Part shown: positions 15,621-24,317 of the stretch, one piece after another | Layout of the letters: each line of letters starts with the position of its first letter | How positions within the stretch are numbered: position 1 is the stretch's first letter | IMG/VR virus record: IMGVR_UViG_3300035156_000177 | Span: 1-60,852 of that record | Source: a virus | Direction: 5' to 3' (one strand) | Length of the DNA: 60,852 nucleotides | Notes under the pieces: generated by a model | What the model was told of the DNA's origin: nothing | Database searches by the model: none | The model's input: the letters and a program-made list of their open reading frames with translations, nothing else | Translations under genes and position numbers: made by a program

Positions 15621-18600
15621 ATGGACATGAAGTTCGTCAGCCTCCACAACCACACGACCCTCTCCTACGGGGACGGGTTCGGCCTGCCCGCCGCGCACGC
15701 CGCCCGGGTCGCCGACCTCGGGATGACCGCCTGGGCCACCACCGAGCACGGCAACATGACCTCGGTGGTCAAGGCCGCCCAGGCGTCAGCCGGGTTGGGG
15801 CTCAAGTACATCCCCGGCCTCGAGGCCTACACCGGCCCGGCGAACATGAAGGAGATCAAGTTCCAGCGGAAGTGGCACCAGACCATGCTGGCCAGCACCC
15901 AGGTCGGCTACCAGAACCTGATGCAGCTGGTCGGGCGGTCCTGGTCGGAGGAGGGCTTCTACCGCTGGCCCACGGTCACGACCCCGATGCTGCGCGACCA
16001 CCACGAGGGGCTCATCGTCACCTCGGGCTGCGCTGACTCCCTGCTCGCCTGCCAGCTGCTCGGAGGGAAGGGCCTCAAGCCCGACATCGCGGCCGCCGAG
16101 CGGACGCTCAAGGGGTTCCTGCGGCTGTTCGGGGACCGCTACTACCTGGAGACCCAGCGGTTCCCCCAGCTGGACCGCACGCACGCGATCAACGCCCAGT
16201 ACGAGGAGTGGTCCCGCCGGTTCAAGGTGCCCCTGGTGGCCACTGCCGACGTCCACTACCCGATGCCCGAGGACAACGCGATGCAGCGGATCCTGCACGC
16301 CGCGAGCCGCAACACGGGCACGGTGGAGGCGGCCGACGCGTCGTGGGAGTACAACATCCTGCTGACCTACCCCCAGTCCGACTTCGAGGTCTACGAGCAC
16401 CTGATGGGCACCGGGCTGTCCCGGTCGGCCACCGAGCAGGCGATCGCCTCCACCGGGGAGATCGCCGACCGCTGCAACGTGGTGCTGCCGGTCATGGACC
16501 GCCTGGTCTACCCGTTCGCCGAGGACGGTGCGTCCTCGGAGCTCGAGCTGCTCAAGCGGTGGCTCAACGAGGGCCTCAAGCACCGCCAGATCCCCCGCTC
16601 CCGGCTCACCGAGGTCCGCCGGCGGGTGATGTGGGAGGTCGAGCAGATCGAGGCCAAGGGCTTCGTGTCGTACTTCCTGATGATCGCCGACATCGTCCGC
16701 TGGGCCAAGGACCGCGGGATCGCCGTCGGGCCCGGCCGCGGGTCCGGTGCCGCGTCCATGGTGCTGTACCTGCTGCGCGTGTCCGAGGTCAACAGCATGG
16801 ACTTCCCCCTGATGCTGTTCGAGCGGTTCATCGCCCCCGACCGCGACGACCTGCCCGACGTCGACATCGACTTCGAGGTCGAGCGCCGCGACGAGGTGCG
16901 CCAGTACGCGATCAGCAAGTACGGCGAGGAGATGGTCGGAAACGTCGGCACCCTGACCTACTACCGCGGCAAGAACGCCGTGGCCGACGTCGCTCGGGTC
17001 TACGAGGTGCCGTTCACCATCGCCCAGCAGGTCAAGGACATGATCGTCGACAGCGACGACGGCGACCAGGTGGCCAAGACCCGCGAGCTGTTCCCCACGG
17101 TGGAGGCCATCTTCAAGCGCTACCCCGACCTCGCCCACGCCGAGCGGCTGGAGGGCCAGATCAAGGGCTTCGGGGTGCACGCCGCCGGGCTGGTGATCGG
17201 GTCCAAGCCGCTGAGCAACTACACGACCACCTACGAGAAGCACAACGTCGGCAAGAGCAAGAAGACGGTGCAGGTGCTGAGCGTCGACAAGTACGACGCC
17301 GAGCCGCTGGGTCTGCTCAAGCTGGACGCGCTGGGGCTCAAGACCATGAGCATCATCTCGACCGCCGCGCAGATGGTCGGGCTGACCATGGAGGAGGTCT
17401 ACCGGCTACCGCTGAACGACCCGGCGGTCCTGCAGGGGTTCCGCGACGGCCACGTCGGCGGCGTATTCCAGTTCGAGGGGGCCACCACACGCGACATCTG
17501 CGTCGAGGTCGCACCACGTCTGTTCATGGATCTCGCCCACGTTACTTCCCTGAGTCGCCCGGGCCCGCTCCACGGCGGCAGCACGGCGGACTTCATCCGG
17601 AGCCGCAACGGTGAGAGCGTCCGCGATCGCTACCCGGAGGTGGTCGAGAGCGTACTTGAGGCGACGGAGGGGGAGGTCGTCTATCAGGAGCAGGTCATCA
17701 TGCTCGCCAAGGCCGTAGGCCAGTTCGACGCGGAATCGGCCTCCAAGATCCGGGCCATCATCAGCAAGAAGAAGGGTCAGGCTGCCTTCGCACAGTTCTA
17801 CGACCAGTTCGTTGACGGTGCGGCACAGCAGGGGGTCGGAGCAGAGGTGGCCGCTGCCATCTGGAAGAAGATGGTCACCTCGGGTGCCTACTCGTTCAAC
17901 GCTGCTCACGCGGTCTCCTACTCGGTGCTGTCGGTGTGGTGCATGTGGTTCCGGGTGCATCACCCGCTGGCCTACTTCTACGCCCGGCTGATGGCCAATG
18001 TCGACGCCGCGAAGGACGCCAAGACCAAGATCCACCCCACGGAGACGATCTTGAAGGACATGGCGGCCTCGACCGACATCAAGGTACTCCCGCTGGACCC
18101 CGAGCGCTCTCAGACGGACTGGACGGTCGAGGACGGCGCGCTGCGCCCCGGCTTCCGCCAGGTCCCCGGTGTCGGTGTCACCCAGGGCGACAACATCGTC
18201 AAGTGGCGGGCCGAGCACGGGGCTCCGGACTGGGTGCAGACCCTGATCGAGGAGACCATGCCCGAGGGTGTCACCGCGGCTCCGCTGGAGAGCCCGTGGC
18301 AGCGGCTGCTGGCCGTCAGCATGGTCGGGCAGGGGACGGTCGACAAGCTGAGGGCGTTTGCCGAGCACCCCGATCCGTTCGGGGTCGGCAAGATCGGGCG
18401 CAACGTCAAGTCGATCGTCGACTGGATCCCGACGTCGGGGGAGGACTGCCCGACCCCGGACAAGCTCTCCTCAGACATCCCCTACTCGGCCGGCCGCTGG
18501 GACGGGGTGCTGCTCGGGGTGGTCCAGGAGATCCAGTTCCGCGACTTGTTCGAGTCGCACAAGAACCGCACCGGCGAGGACCTGGACCCGGCCAAGGTGT

Positions 18601-18824
18601 CCGACCCGCACCTGAGGAAGTCGGCGACGATCTACCTCGAGGACACTCGGGGCCGGTTCAAGGTGAACGTGGGCCGCAAGACGTTTCCCCGCTACCGTGA
18701 GGACCTGCAGCGGATCAGGGTCCAGCACGACTACCTGCTCGTGCAGGTCGGGAAGTCGACCAACTTCCCCGGCAAGACCCTGTTCGCCAACAACCTCTGG
18801 CCGATCACGCCGGACGAGGACTGA
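15621..18824 (+). CDS. dnaE: DNA polymerase III alpha subunit (DnaE type)
   Basis: 1067 residues, a little shorter than the usual bacterial DnaE (about 1160-1190). The PHP domain is at the N terminus (SLHNHTTLSYGDG, EHGNM). The palm carries GPGRGSGAASMVLYLL (about 370) and the catalytic PDVDIDF (about 412-418). The fingers include YQEQVIMLAKAVGQFD and SGAYSFNAAHAVSYSVLSV, and a C-terminal region looks OB-like (TIYLEDTRGRFKVNVGRKTF). This is the phage replicative polymerase. It likely works with the primase-helicase downstream; no clamp or clamp loader gene is seen here, so the host's may be borrowed. Codon choice loosens between about 17460 and 17940. Confidence 0.97.
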   Translation: MDMKFVSLHNHTTLSYGDGFGLPAAHAARVADLGMTAWATTEHGNMTSVVKAAQASAGLGLKYIPGLEAYTGPANMKEIKFQRKWHQTMLASTQVGYQNLMQLVGRSWSEEGFYRWPTVTTPMLRDHHEGLIVTSGCADSLLACQLLGGKGLKPDIAAAERTLKGFLRLFGDRYYLETQRFPQLDRTHAINAQYEEWSRRFKVPLVATADVHYPMPEDNAMQRILHAASRNTGTVEAADASWEYNILLTYPQSDFEVYEHLMGTGLSRSATEQAIASTGEIADRCNVVLPVMDRLVYPFAEDGASSELELLKRWLNEGLKHRQIPRSRLTEVRRRVMWEVEQIEAKGFVSYFLMIADIVRWAKDRGIAVGPGRGSGAASMVLYLLRVSEVNSMDFPLMLFERFIAPDRDDLPDVDIDFEVERRDEVRQYAISKYGEEMVGNVGTLTYYRGKNAVADVARVYEVPFTIAQQVKDMIVDSDDGDQVAKTRELFPTVEAIFKRYPDLAHAERLEGQIKGFGVHAAGLVIGSKPLSNYTTTYEKHNVGKSKKTVQVLSVDKYDAEPLGLLKLDALGLKTMSIISTAAQMVGLTMEEVYRLPLNDPAVLQGFRDGHVGGVFQFEGATTRDICVEVAPRLFMDLAHVTSLSRPGPLHGGSTADFIRSRNGESVRDRYPEVVESVLEATEGEVVYQEQVIMLAKAVGQFDAESASKIRAIISKKKGQAAFAQFYDQFVDGAAQQGVGAEVAAAIWKKMVTSGAYSFNAAHAVSYSVLSVWCMWFRVHHPLAYFYARLMANVDAAKDAKTKIHPTETILKDMAASTDIKVLPLDPERSQTDWTVEDGALRPGFRQVPGVGVTQGDNIVKWRAEHGAPDWVQTLIEETMPEGVTAAPLESPWQRLLAVSMVGQGTVDKLRAFAEHPDPFGVGKIGRNVKSIVDWIPTSGEDCPTPDKLSSDIPYSAGRWDGVLLGVVQEIQFRDLFESHKNRTGEDLDPAKVSDPHLRKSATIYLEDTRGRFKVNVGRKTFPRYREDLQRIRVQHDYLLVQVGKSTNFPGKTLFANNLWPITPDED

Positions 18825-18826
18825 CA

Positions 18827-19090
18827 ATGAAGATCAAGACGAAAGAGGACTGGGCTCGGTTCGTGGCCCAGAAGCACCCCGACCGGGTCGTCGAGACCCT
18901 GTGGACCCTGCAGGGGCTGTTGCTGGGGGACGAGCAGAACCTGCACGGCGAATTCGGCAGCAGCTACGACATCGACGACTTCGACATCGACGAGGAGCTG
19001 GCCAAGGACGTCGATGAATCGGTGGCCAGCATCAAGAAGATGCTGGTCGATCATCACGCCTACCTGGCACAACTAGAGAAAGAGGACTGA
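18827..19090 (+). CDS. hypothetical acidic protein
   Basis: 87 residues starting just after the polymerase stop codon. Very acidic centre (YDIDDFDIDEELAKDVDE) flanked by helices. Might be a polymerase partner or DNA mimic; no direct evidence. Confidence 0.72.
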   Translation: MKIKTKEDWARFVAQKHPDRVVETLWTLQGLLLGDEQNLHGEFGSSYDIDDFDIDEELAKDVDESVASIKKMLVDHHAYLAQLEKED

Positions 19091-19091
19091 G

Positions 19092-19232
19092 ATGGCATTG
19101 CATGCGATCATGGCCGAGGACTGCCCCTACAAGGACGACCTGGCCAACCACCCCGGTGAGGAGTGGGTCGACTGGAAGAACAACGCCAAAGGCCGTCACT
19201 TCCACCTCGAGGACGACGAGGCCGGCGCGTGA
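19092..19232 (+). CDS. 46-residue hypothetical protein
   Basis: ATG 19092 follows AAAGAGG in the end of the previous gene; TGA at 19230-19232. Acidic peptide with several Trp and His; not recognised. Coupled to the next gene by GTGA, which supports translation. Confidence 0.58.
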   Translation: MALHAIMAEDCPYKDDLANHPGEEWVDWKNNAKGRHFHLEDDEAGA

Positions 19233-19393
19233 GGTCGGCGTCGCACTGGGCCGAGGACAAGAAGGAGGGCATGACCCTCGAGGAGCTCGCCGCGTTCGTC
19301 CAGGACTGCCTCCGGATCGACATCGACCCCAGGACCCGCATCAAGGCCCAGATCGGGTTCGGCAGCCAGCTGCAGAGAGTGGAGACCAAATGA
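19229..19393 (+). CDS. 54-residue hypothetical protein
   Basis: GTG 19229 overlaps the previous stop. Helical (TLEELAAFVQDCLRIDIDP), no recognised domain. Ends in an ATGA overlap with the next gene. Confidence 0.58.
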   Translation: MRSASHWAEDKKEGMTLEELAAFVQDCLRIDIDPRTRIKAQIGFGSQLQRVETK

Positions 19394-19686
19394 TCGACCG
19401 CCAGACGCTGATCACAGAGGCTCTCGATCGCTTGGACTGGCAGGGTGAGGGGACCGACTTGGACAAGGTCGAGCGCATTGTCGACGAGGTGCTGATCCCC
19501 GAGCTGGCCAAGCATGAGGACCAGAACCTGCAGCTGCGGATCGCCGCGGCGGTGGACGCGTGTGGGCAGTCCTACCAGGCCGCCATCAAGCGTCAGCGGG
19601 ACAGCATCACCCGCCTCCTTGAGGAACGCAAGGCGCTCAAAAACCAGATCGACACGCTGGAAGACCAGGTGCGCGCCGCTCGTTGA
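19390..19686 (+). CDS. coiled-coil hypothetical protein
   Basis: 98 residues. The C-terminal half (about 55-98) has heptads (ITRLLEERKALKNQIDTLED), suggesting oligomerisation. Its TGA stop is inside the TTGACA box of promoter P4. Confidence 0.7.
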   Translation: MIDRQTLITEALDRLDWQGEGTDLDKVERIVDEVLIPELAKHEDQNLQLRIAAAVDACGQSYQAAIKRQRDSITRLLEERKALKNQIDTLEDQVRAAR

Positions 19687-19711
19687 CAGATAGTGGTTCA
19701 CCTGTAAGAAT
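19683..19711 (+). promoter_or_regulatory. sigma70-like promoter P4
   Basis: TTGACA (19683-19688) again contains the upstream stop codon. An extended -10 TGTAAGAAT follows with a 17-base spacer to AAGAAT (19706-19711). It opens the RuvC/DUF4031/primase operon. Confidence 0.65.
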
Positions 19712-19732
19712 CGTTAACGGTAGATGGGACCA

Positions 19733-19794
19733 GGGGCCCCCATCCTGATGCAGGCCGCGGAACCGAGCCGCACGCCTATCAGGGTGGGGGCCTC
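19733..19794 (+). promoter_or_regulatory. long hairpin in the 5' leader of the RuvC-like gene
   Basis: GGCCCCCATCCTGAT (19735-19749) pairs with ATCAGGGTGGGGGCC (19778-19792), extendable to 17 base pairs with wobbles. An inner GCGG/CCGC hairpin lies in the loop. It fills most of the 149-base leader between P4 and ATG 19836, which has no clear Shine-Dalgarno. It could control translation or transcription read-through. Confidence 0.5.
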
Positions 19795-19835
19795 ATGGCC
19801 TCTCGGACTCTCCCCAACAGAACGGACCCCTCCCC

Positions 19836-20528
19836 ATGGGCACCAACAGCGCACCCTTCCAGGCGTTCCTCATCGCCTCCCAGACCGCCCGGAGCATCGC
19901 TCCCGGGCTCGTCCGCTGGACGGCATGGATGGACCCCGGCGTCCACACCGGCTTCGCCATGGTCACCTACGCCCGCTCGCCCGCTTCCGAGGCGCTCTTC
20001 GACGACGGCATGAAGAGGGTCGGGATCTGTGGCTGGCACGGCGTCCCCGGCGTGGTCAAGCGACCCGACGGCGAGGGCCTCTTCGACGTCTGCAGCGCCG
20101 CGATCCTCTCCATCCACACCGAGCTGCTCACCGACCACGAGCCTCAGCAGGTCCGCACCGCCATCGCGCGCGTGCGCCAGCTGGGCGCGGTGTTCACCGG
20201 CTCGTCGATGTGGAACCTGCCCCTCGGAGCGGCCGATGAGTACACCCTCGACCCGCACCTCGGCGCGGCCGGCGTCGGGGCTGAGACCTTCATCAACCTG
20301 AGACCTGAGCGATCGGCCGAGTACCTGAGTCCCGTGCGGATAAGGTCGATGTTCCAGTACGCGCTGGAGGACGAGTTCGGGATCGAGATGGCGGGCCAGA
20401 TGCCCGGTGATGCCAAGAACACCTTCACCGACATCCGCACGAAGAAGCTGGGGCTCTACATCCCCGGTCCGGACCACGTCCGCGACGCCCTGGCCCACGC
20501 CCTCCTCGCTATCCGGAAGCACGGCTGA
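19836..20528 (+). CDS. RuvC-like Holliday junction resolvase
   Basis: 230 residues. WMDPGVHTGFAMV (about 31-43) has the first RuvC Asp and the following glycine/threonine turn. The C-terminal DHVRDALAHALLAIR (about 213-227) matches the last catalytic Asp helix of RuvC-type resolvases. It would resolve branched replication or recombination intermediates before packaging. First gene of the operon with DUF4031 and the primase. No good Shine-Dalgarno precedes the ATG. Confidence 0.72.
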   Translation: MGTNSAPFQAFLIASQTARSIAPGLVRWTAWMDPGVHTGFAMVTYARSPASEALFDDGMKRVGICGWHGVPGVVKRPDGEGLFDVCSAAILSIHTELLTDHEPQQVRTAIARVRQLGAVFTGSSMWNLPLGAADEYTLDPHLGAAGVGAETFINLRPERSAEYLSPVRIRSMFQYALEDEFGIEMAGQMPGDAKNTFTDIRTKKLGLYIPGPDHVRDALAHALLAIRKHG

Positions 20529-20529
20529 C

Positions 20530-20856
20530 ATGACTGTTTACGTCGACGACATGCGCATGCAGGCCCAGGTGGGCCGCCTGAACGCCCGATGGTCCCACCT
20601 GATGGCCGACACCCGCGAAGAGCTGGTCGAGTTCGGCAAGAGGATCGGGATGCAGGAGCGCTGGCTCCAGGACAAGCGGTCAGGGGTCCACTTCGACGTC
20701 ACCGATCCCAAGCGCACCAGGGCCATCATGCTCGGCGCGGTGCCGATCGAGTGCTCGAGCCCTGAGTGGCGCCGCGTGGTCCAGCTGGCCCGTCAGCAGC
20801 ACCTCACCGACTCACACCGCAAGTGCCTGCCAGGGTGCAAAGGGGTCCGGTCGTGA
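20530..20856 (+). CDS. DUF4031 family protein
   Basis: 108 residues. The start MTVYVDDMRMQAQVGRLNAR and the later HFDVTDPKRTRAIMLGA are characteristic of DUF4031, a short family common in actinobacteria and their phages, of unknown function. Last bases overlap the primase GTG start (GTGA). Confidence 0.85.
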   Translation: MTVYVDDMRMQAQVGRLNARWSHLMADTREELVEFGKRIGMQERWLQDKRSGVHFDVTDPKRTRAIMLGAVPIECSSPEWRRVVQLARQQHLTDSHRKCLPGCKGVRS

Positions 20857-23324
20857 TCACCCCAGAGCACGAGCGTCTGCTGTCAGAGCGGCACGCCATC
20901 ACCCCACAGGTCGCCGAGGACTTCGGGATCTACTCCGTGACCACCGTCGACCAGCTGCCCACAGAGTTCGCCTGGGTGGGCGAGGAGGGGCTGCCAGGCC
21001 TCGTCTTCCCCTGGGTGTCCACCTCGGGCGACAAGGTGCCCCAGTACCGCCCCGACACCCCCATCGAGGTCGAGGACGAGGACCGCCCCCGCAAGTACCT
21101 CTGGCCCAAGGGCTCCGGCTCGGTGATCGGGGTGGTCCGGGAGGACGACAGCGACCTGGCGATCATCGTGGAAGGCACCAAGCAGGCCATCGTCTGCGCC
21201 GCCTACACCGAGGTGGGGTCGGTCTACGCCGTCGCCGGGTGCCGCAACTGGTCCGAGGACGGGGTGCCCAACGCCGACCTGTCGGTGGTCGAGGACAAGC
21301 GCGTCCTGGTCATGTTCGACGGCGACGTCCGGACCAACCTCGACGTGTGGACCGCCGCCAACCGGCTCAAAGAGGCCCTCATCCCCGAGGGCGCCACCTC
21401 GGTCGAGTTCGTCAACGTCCCCGCCGCCGGGACCGCAGCCCTCGACGACGTCCTCGCGCGCCGGCCCGAGGACAAGCGCTCCCCCTACGTCACCCGCCTC
21501 CTCAAGACCGGCAAGGCGAACCTCGGCGCCGCCCCCAAGGCCAAGCCCCGGCGCCGCAAGACCGACGCCGACGGCCGCCCCGTGGTCACCGTCAACGGGG
21601 ACCGCTACACCGCCATCGAGACCCTCACGGCGGCCCTGGTGAACCGCTACGACGCCGACGTGCTGTTCAACTTCGGCGGGCTGATCGCCCAGCGCCAGGG
21701 GGCGGCGATGGCCCCGGTCACCCACGGCATGTTCCCCCGCCTGGTCCACACCGCGGCGATGTGCATGGCCCTGAACGCCAAGGGCGAGGTCGTGGCCTCA
21801 GAGCCCTCCCAGCAGGTGATGAGCGCCTGCCTGCACAGTGCTGAGTTCTTCTCCCCGCTGGAGAAGATCGCCCAGGCCCCGTTCGTCCGTGAGGACGGCA
21901 CCATCTGCCAGACGTCGGGCTACGACGCCCAGTCCGAGACCTACGTGGTCCTCACCCCCGAGCTCGAGCGGATCGACGTGCCCGAGTTTCCCACCGCAGT
22001 CCAGCGAGAAAGAGCACTCGCCGACCTGCATCACTGGCTGATCGACTTCCTGGCCATCATGCCCACCGACGCCGACAAGGCCAACGCCCTCGGCCTGGTC
22101 CTCACCCCGTTCGTCCGGGGCCTGTGCGGCACGGTGCCGCTGGCCGTGGTCAACGGGCTGCAGATGGGGGTGGGCAAGAACATGTTCGCCGACATCCTCT
22201 CCCTGCTGGTCACCGGCGAGCGCGCGGCCGCCCTGCCCTGGTCGAAGGAGGACGAGGAGAACCGCAAGGTGATCACCGCGGCCTTCCGGTCCGGGGCCAA
22301 GCTGTTCGTGTTCGACGAGGCCCACAAGATCGAGGGGATCTCACTCAGTCGGGCCCTGACCGGGGACACCTACACCGACCGGATCCTGGGCTCGTCGACC
22401 AACGTCGAGCTGCCCAACAACGTGACCTGGGTGGCCCTGGGGAACAACGTCACGGTCAACGGGGACACCTCCCGCCGGTACTACACCATCCGCCTCGAGC
22501 CCCAGACGCCCAACCCCCAGGACCGCTCGGCCGACGCCTTCACCCACGCCGACGTCCGGCAGTACACCCTGGACAACCGGGTGGCGCTGCTGGAGGCCCT
22601 GCTGACCCTGGTGCGGGCCTGGTTCGTCGCCGGGCAGCCCCAGAGCGCCGCGGGGCGCCGGTTCGGGTCGTTCGAGTCCTGGGGTGGGATGGTCGGCGGG
22701 ATCCTCCAGGTGGCCGGCGTCGAGGGCTTCCTGGGCAACCTGGTCGAGACCCGTTCGGAGTCCGACTACGAGCGCACCTACTGGCTCGACCACTACCGCT
22801 GGCTCACCCGGAAGTTCGGGGTGGGCACCAGTTTCACGGTCGGTTCAGTCGTAAGAAAGCTCCTGGAGGACGGTCCGGGGACTGCTGAGTGTCCTCCGGG
22901 GCTCGAAGATCCGGAGGCCAAGGGGTACAACCGGCGGCTCGGACAGGCCTACCGGCACCAGAAAAACAAGGTTTTAGACGATCTGCAGCTGATCCAGAGT
23001 CGTCGGTCGGACCACCACGGGAACTCGTGGACGGTCGTGGTTCGTGATCGGAGCCTCCAAAACCCGGCCAAAGAGCCCGAAAAAACCTTAAAACTGGGTG
23101 ATAGGGGTATTAGGGGTGTTAGATCTAACGTAGATTCTAAATGTGCGAGGCTTCGCACGAATGAACCTAGTGAACCGATACCTGTAGAGACCGATACGCG
23201 TTTATTGGCCGAGAGGACGAAACCTAACACCCAACATCACCCCTATCACCCCGACGGCCTCTCGGAGGTCCTGGAGGGGCTGAACGGCCGTGAGGGTAGT
23301 CGAGCAAGGTTCAGAAGGGTATGA
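20853..23324 (+). CDS. Toprim/AAA primase-helicase
   Basis: 823 residues; GTG 20853 chosen because it overlaps the previous stop (GTGA). The N-terminal third has a Toprim-like core: AIIVEGTKQAIV (about 104, Glu) and MFDGDVR (about 155, DxD-like). The C-terminal part is an AAA/SF3-like motor with Walker A GLQMGVGKN (about 435), Walker B KLFVFDEAHK (about 483) and an arginine-rich sensor NGDTSRRYYTIRL (about 540). It should unwind DNA and prime synthesis for DnaE. The last about 80 codons lie in a low-GC inverted-repeat element (23096-23252) and encode an atypical tail (LGDRGIRGVRS, later NTQHHPYHPD). Confidence 0.88.
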   Translation: MITPEHERLLSERHAITPQVAEDFGIYSVTTVDQLPTEFAWVGEEGLPGLVFPWVSTSGDKVPQYRPDTPIEVEDEDRPRKYLWPKGSGSVIGVVREDDSDLAIIVEGTKQAIVCAAYTEVGSVYAVAGCRNWSEDGVPNADLSVVEDKRVLVMFDGDVRTNLDVWTAANRLKEALIPEGATSVEFVNVPAAGTAALDDVLARRPEDKRSPYVTRLLKTGKANLGAAPKAKPRRRKTDADGRPVVTVNGDRYTAIETLTAALVNRYDADVLFNFGGLIAQRQGAAMAPVTHGMFPRLVHTAAMCMALNAKGEVVASEPSQQVMSACLHSAEFFSPLEKIAQAPFVREDGTICQTSGYDAQSETYVVLTPELERIDVPEFPTAVQRERALADLHHWLIDFLAIMPTDADKANALGLVLTPFVRGLCGTVPLAVVNGLQMGVGKNMFADILSLLVTGERAAALPWSKEDEENRKVITAAFRSGAKLFVFDEAHKIEGISLSRALTGDTYTDRILGSSTNVELPNNVTWVALGNNVTVNGDTSRRYYTIRLEPQTPNPQDRSADAFTHADVRQYTLDNRVALLEALLTLVRAWFVAGQPQSAAGRRFGSFESWGGMVGGILQVAGVEGFLGNLVETRSESDYERTYWLDHYRWLTRKFGVGTSFTVGSVVRKLLEDGPGTAECPPGLEDPEAKGYNRRLGQAYRHQKNKVLDDLQLIQSRRSDHHGNSWTVVVRDRSLQNPAKEPEKTLKLGDRGIRGVRSNVDSKCARLRTNEPSEPIPVETDTRLLAERTKPNTQHHPYHPDGLSEVLEGLNGREGSRARFRRV
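23096..23252 (+). repeat. low-GC inverted-repeat element, copy A
   Basis: Left arm GGGTGATAGGGGT then GGGTGTTAG (23096-23122) and right arm CTAACACCC then ACCCCTATCACCC (23224-23251) are inverted repeats of each other with one gap and three mismatches. The interior is AT-rich with a 12-bp palindrome GTTAGATCTAAC (23118-23129) and a hairpin GTGCGA-GGCT-TCGCAC (23143-23158). It is inside the primase reading frame. A second copy in opposite orientation lies at 59474-59640. Confidence 0.8.
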
Positions 23325-23641
23325 TGGTTCACATGACACAGCTCAAGCCGCTGGAGCCGGTGCGGTACTACCTGCCGGTCGACGACGCCACGGTGCTCAA
23401 GGTCCTCAACGGGCTGCCCTCGGGGGTCTACGCCTCCAAGGCCCTGCACGAGCGCTACGTCGCCCTCGCCCCACCCAGCGAGGTCGCGGGGATGCAGCCG
23501 GCATCGGTCCAGAAGTTCGGTGCCCGGCTCCGTGAGCTGGGGTTCAAGCCGGTGCACAAGCACGGTGTCCGGTCCTGGGTGATCAACAACCGCCAGACGC
23601 TGCGCCTGGTGGCCGAGCTCGCAGAGGGGTACCAGCGATGA
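23321..23641 (+). CDS. small DNA-binding-like protein
   Basis: 106 residues; ATG 23321 overlaps the primase stop and has AGAAGG upstream. Pattern suggests a winged helix (VYASKALHERYVALAP, then SVQKFGARLRELGFKPVHKH) similar to C-terminal domains of phage/plasmid primases. Probably binds DNA and assists the primase-helicase. Confidence 0.68.
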   Translation: MMVHMTQLKPLEPVRYYLPVDDATVLKVLNGLPSGVYASKALHERYVALAPPSEVAGMQPASVQKFGARLRELGFKPVHKHGVRSWVINNRQTLRLVAELAEGYQR

Positions 23642-23835
23642 GGGAGAACAACCGCAAAACTTCAAGTTCGGTTGAGGTTTCGTTTGACGAGCATGTCCGG
23701 ACATTGCCGGTGGCTTGTCCCTGGCTCCCCTACGAGCGGACCTGGGGCATCAGGCGCTACCTCGAGCAGGCCCTGACCCCGCCCCGCCGTTCCCAGCGCC
23801 ACCCCGAGCACCTCCACCTGAACTTCCCCGTCTGA
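23638..23835 (+). CDS. hypothetical protein
   Basis: 65 residues, ATGA overlap with the previous gene. Basic protein with several Pro and His; the first 50 bases are less GC-rich than the surroundings. Not recognised. The stop shares a base with the next start. Confidence 0.62.
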   Translation: MRENNRKTSSSVEVSFDEHVRTLPVACPWLPYERTWGIRRYLEQALTPPRRSQRHPEHLHLNFPV

Positions 23836-24317
23836 TGGCCGAGATCACTCGCGATCTCGTGACGACACTGGTCGCATGCGAGCGAGCTCAGCTCGAACCC
23901 GACCAGTGGATCATTGGTCTGGCCCAGTCCTGGCTGGAGCGTGACCAGGCCGCACGGGACGCCGAAGCCAAACTGGCGGCGGTGGCCAAGTTCGCCCAGG
24001 ACTGCCACACAGAGGTCGAGCGTCGGCAGGCGATGAAGATGCACGGCCCGCACCTCGACGCGGCACAGGTAGCCCAACGGCTCGACGACCTGGTGGGTGG
24101 CGACCAGGAACAGCCGAAGCCCGAACCCGTGTGCGACAAGTGCCACAAGGGGATGACCTACCGGCTGGAAGACGGACGGGAGTCGTGCTGGTGCGGTGCC
24201 CTCAAGGAGCCGAAGCCGGTCGACGCCATCGTGGGCGCCCCTGCAGCGGCTGCGGTCGAGGACGTGACCCCGCCGTGGCACGGGCCCCACCACGCCGAGC
24301 TCGGGGGTGTGAAGTGA
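23835..24317 (+). CDS. hypothetical protein with zinc motif
   Basis: 160 residues. Helical N-terminal two thirds; then CDKCHKG (about 99) and CWCG (about 118), a four-cysteine zinc ribbon; then a Pro/Ala-rich tail ending in WHGPHHAELGG. Unknown role. GTGA overlap with the next gene. Confidence 0.72.
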   Translation: MAEITRDLVTTLVACERAQLEPDQWIIGLAQSWLERDQAARDAEAKLAAVAKFAQDCHTEVERRQAMKMHGPHLDAAQVAQRLDDLVGGDQEQPKPEPVCDKCHKGMTYRLEDGRESCWCGALKEPKPVDAIVGAPAAAAVEDVTPPWHGPHHAELGGVK

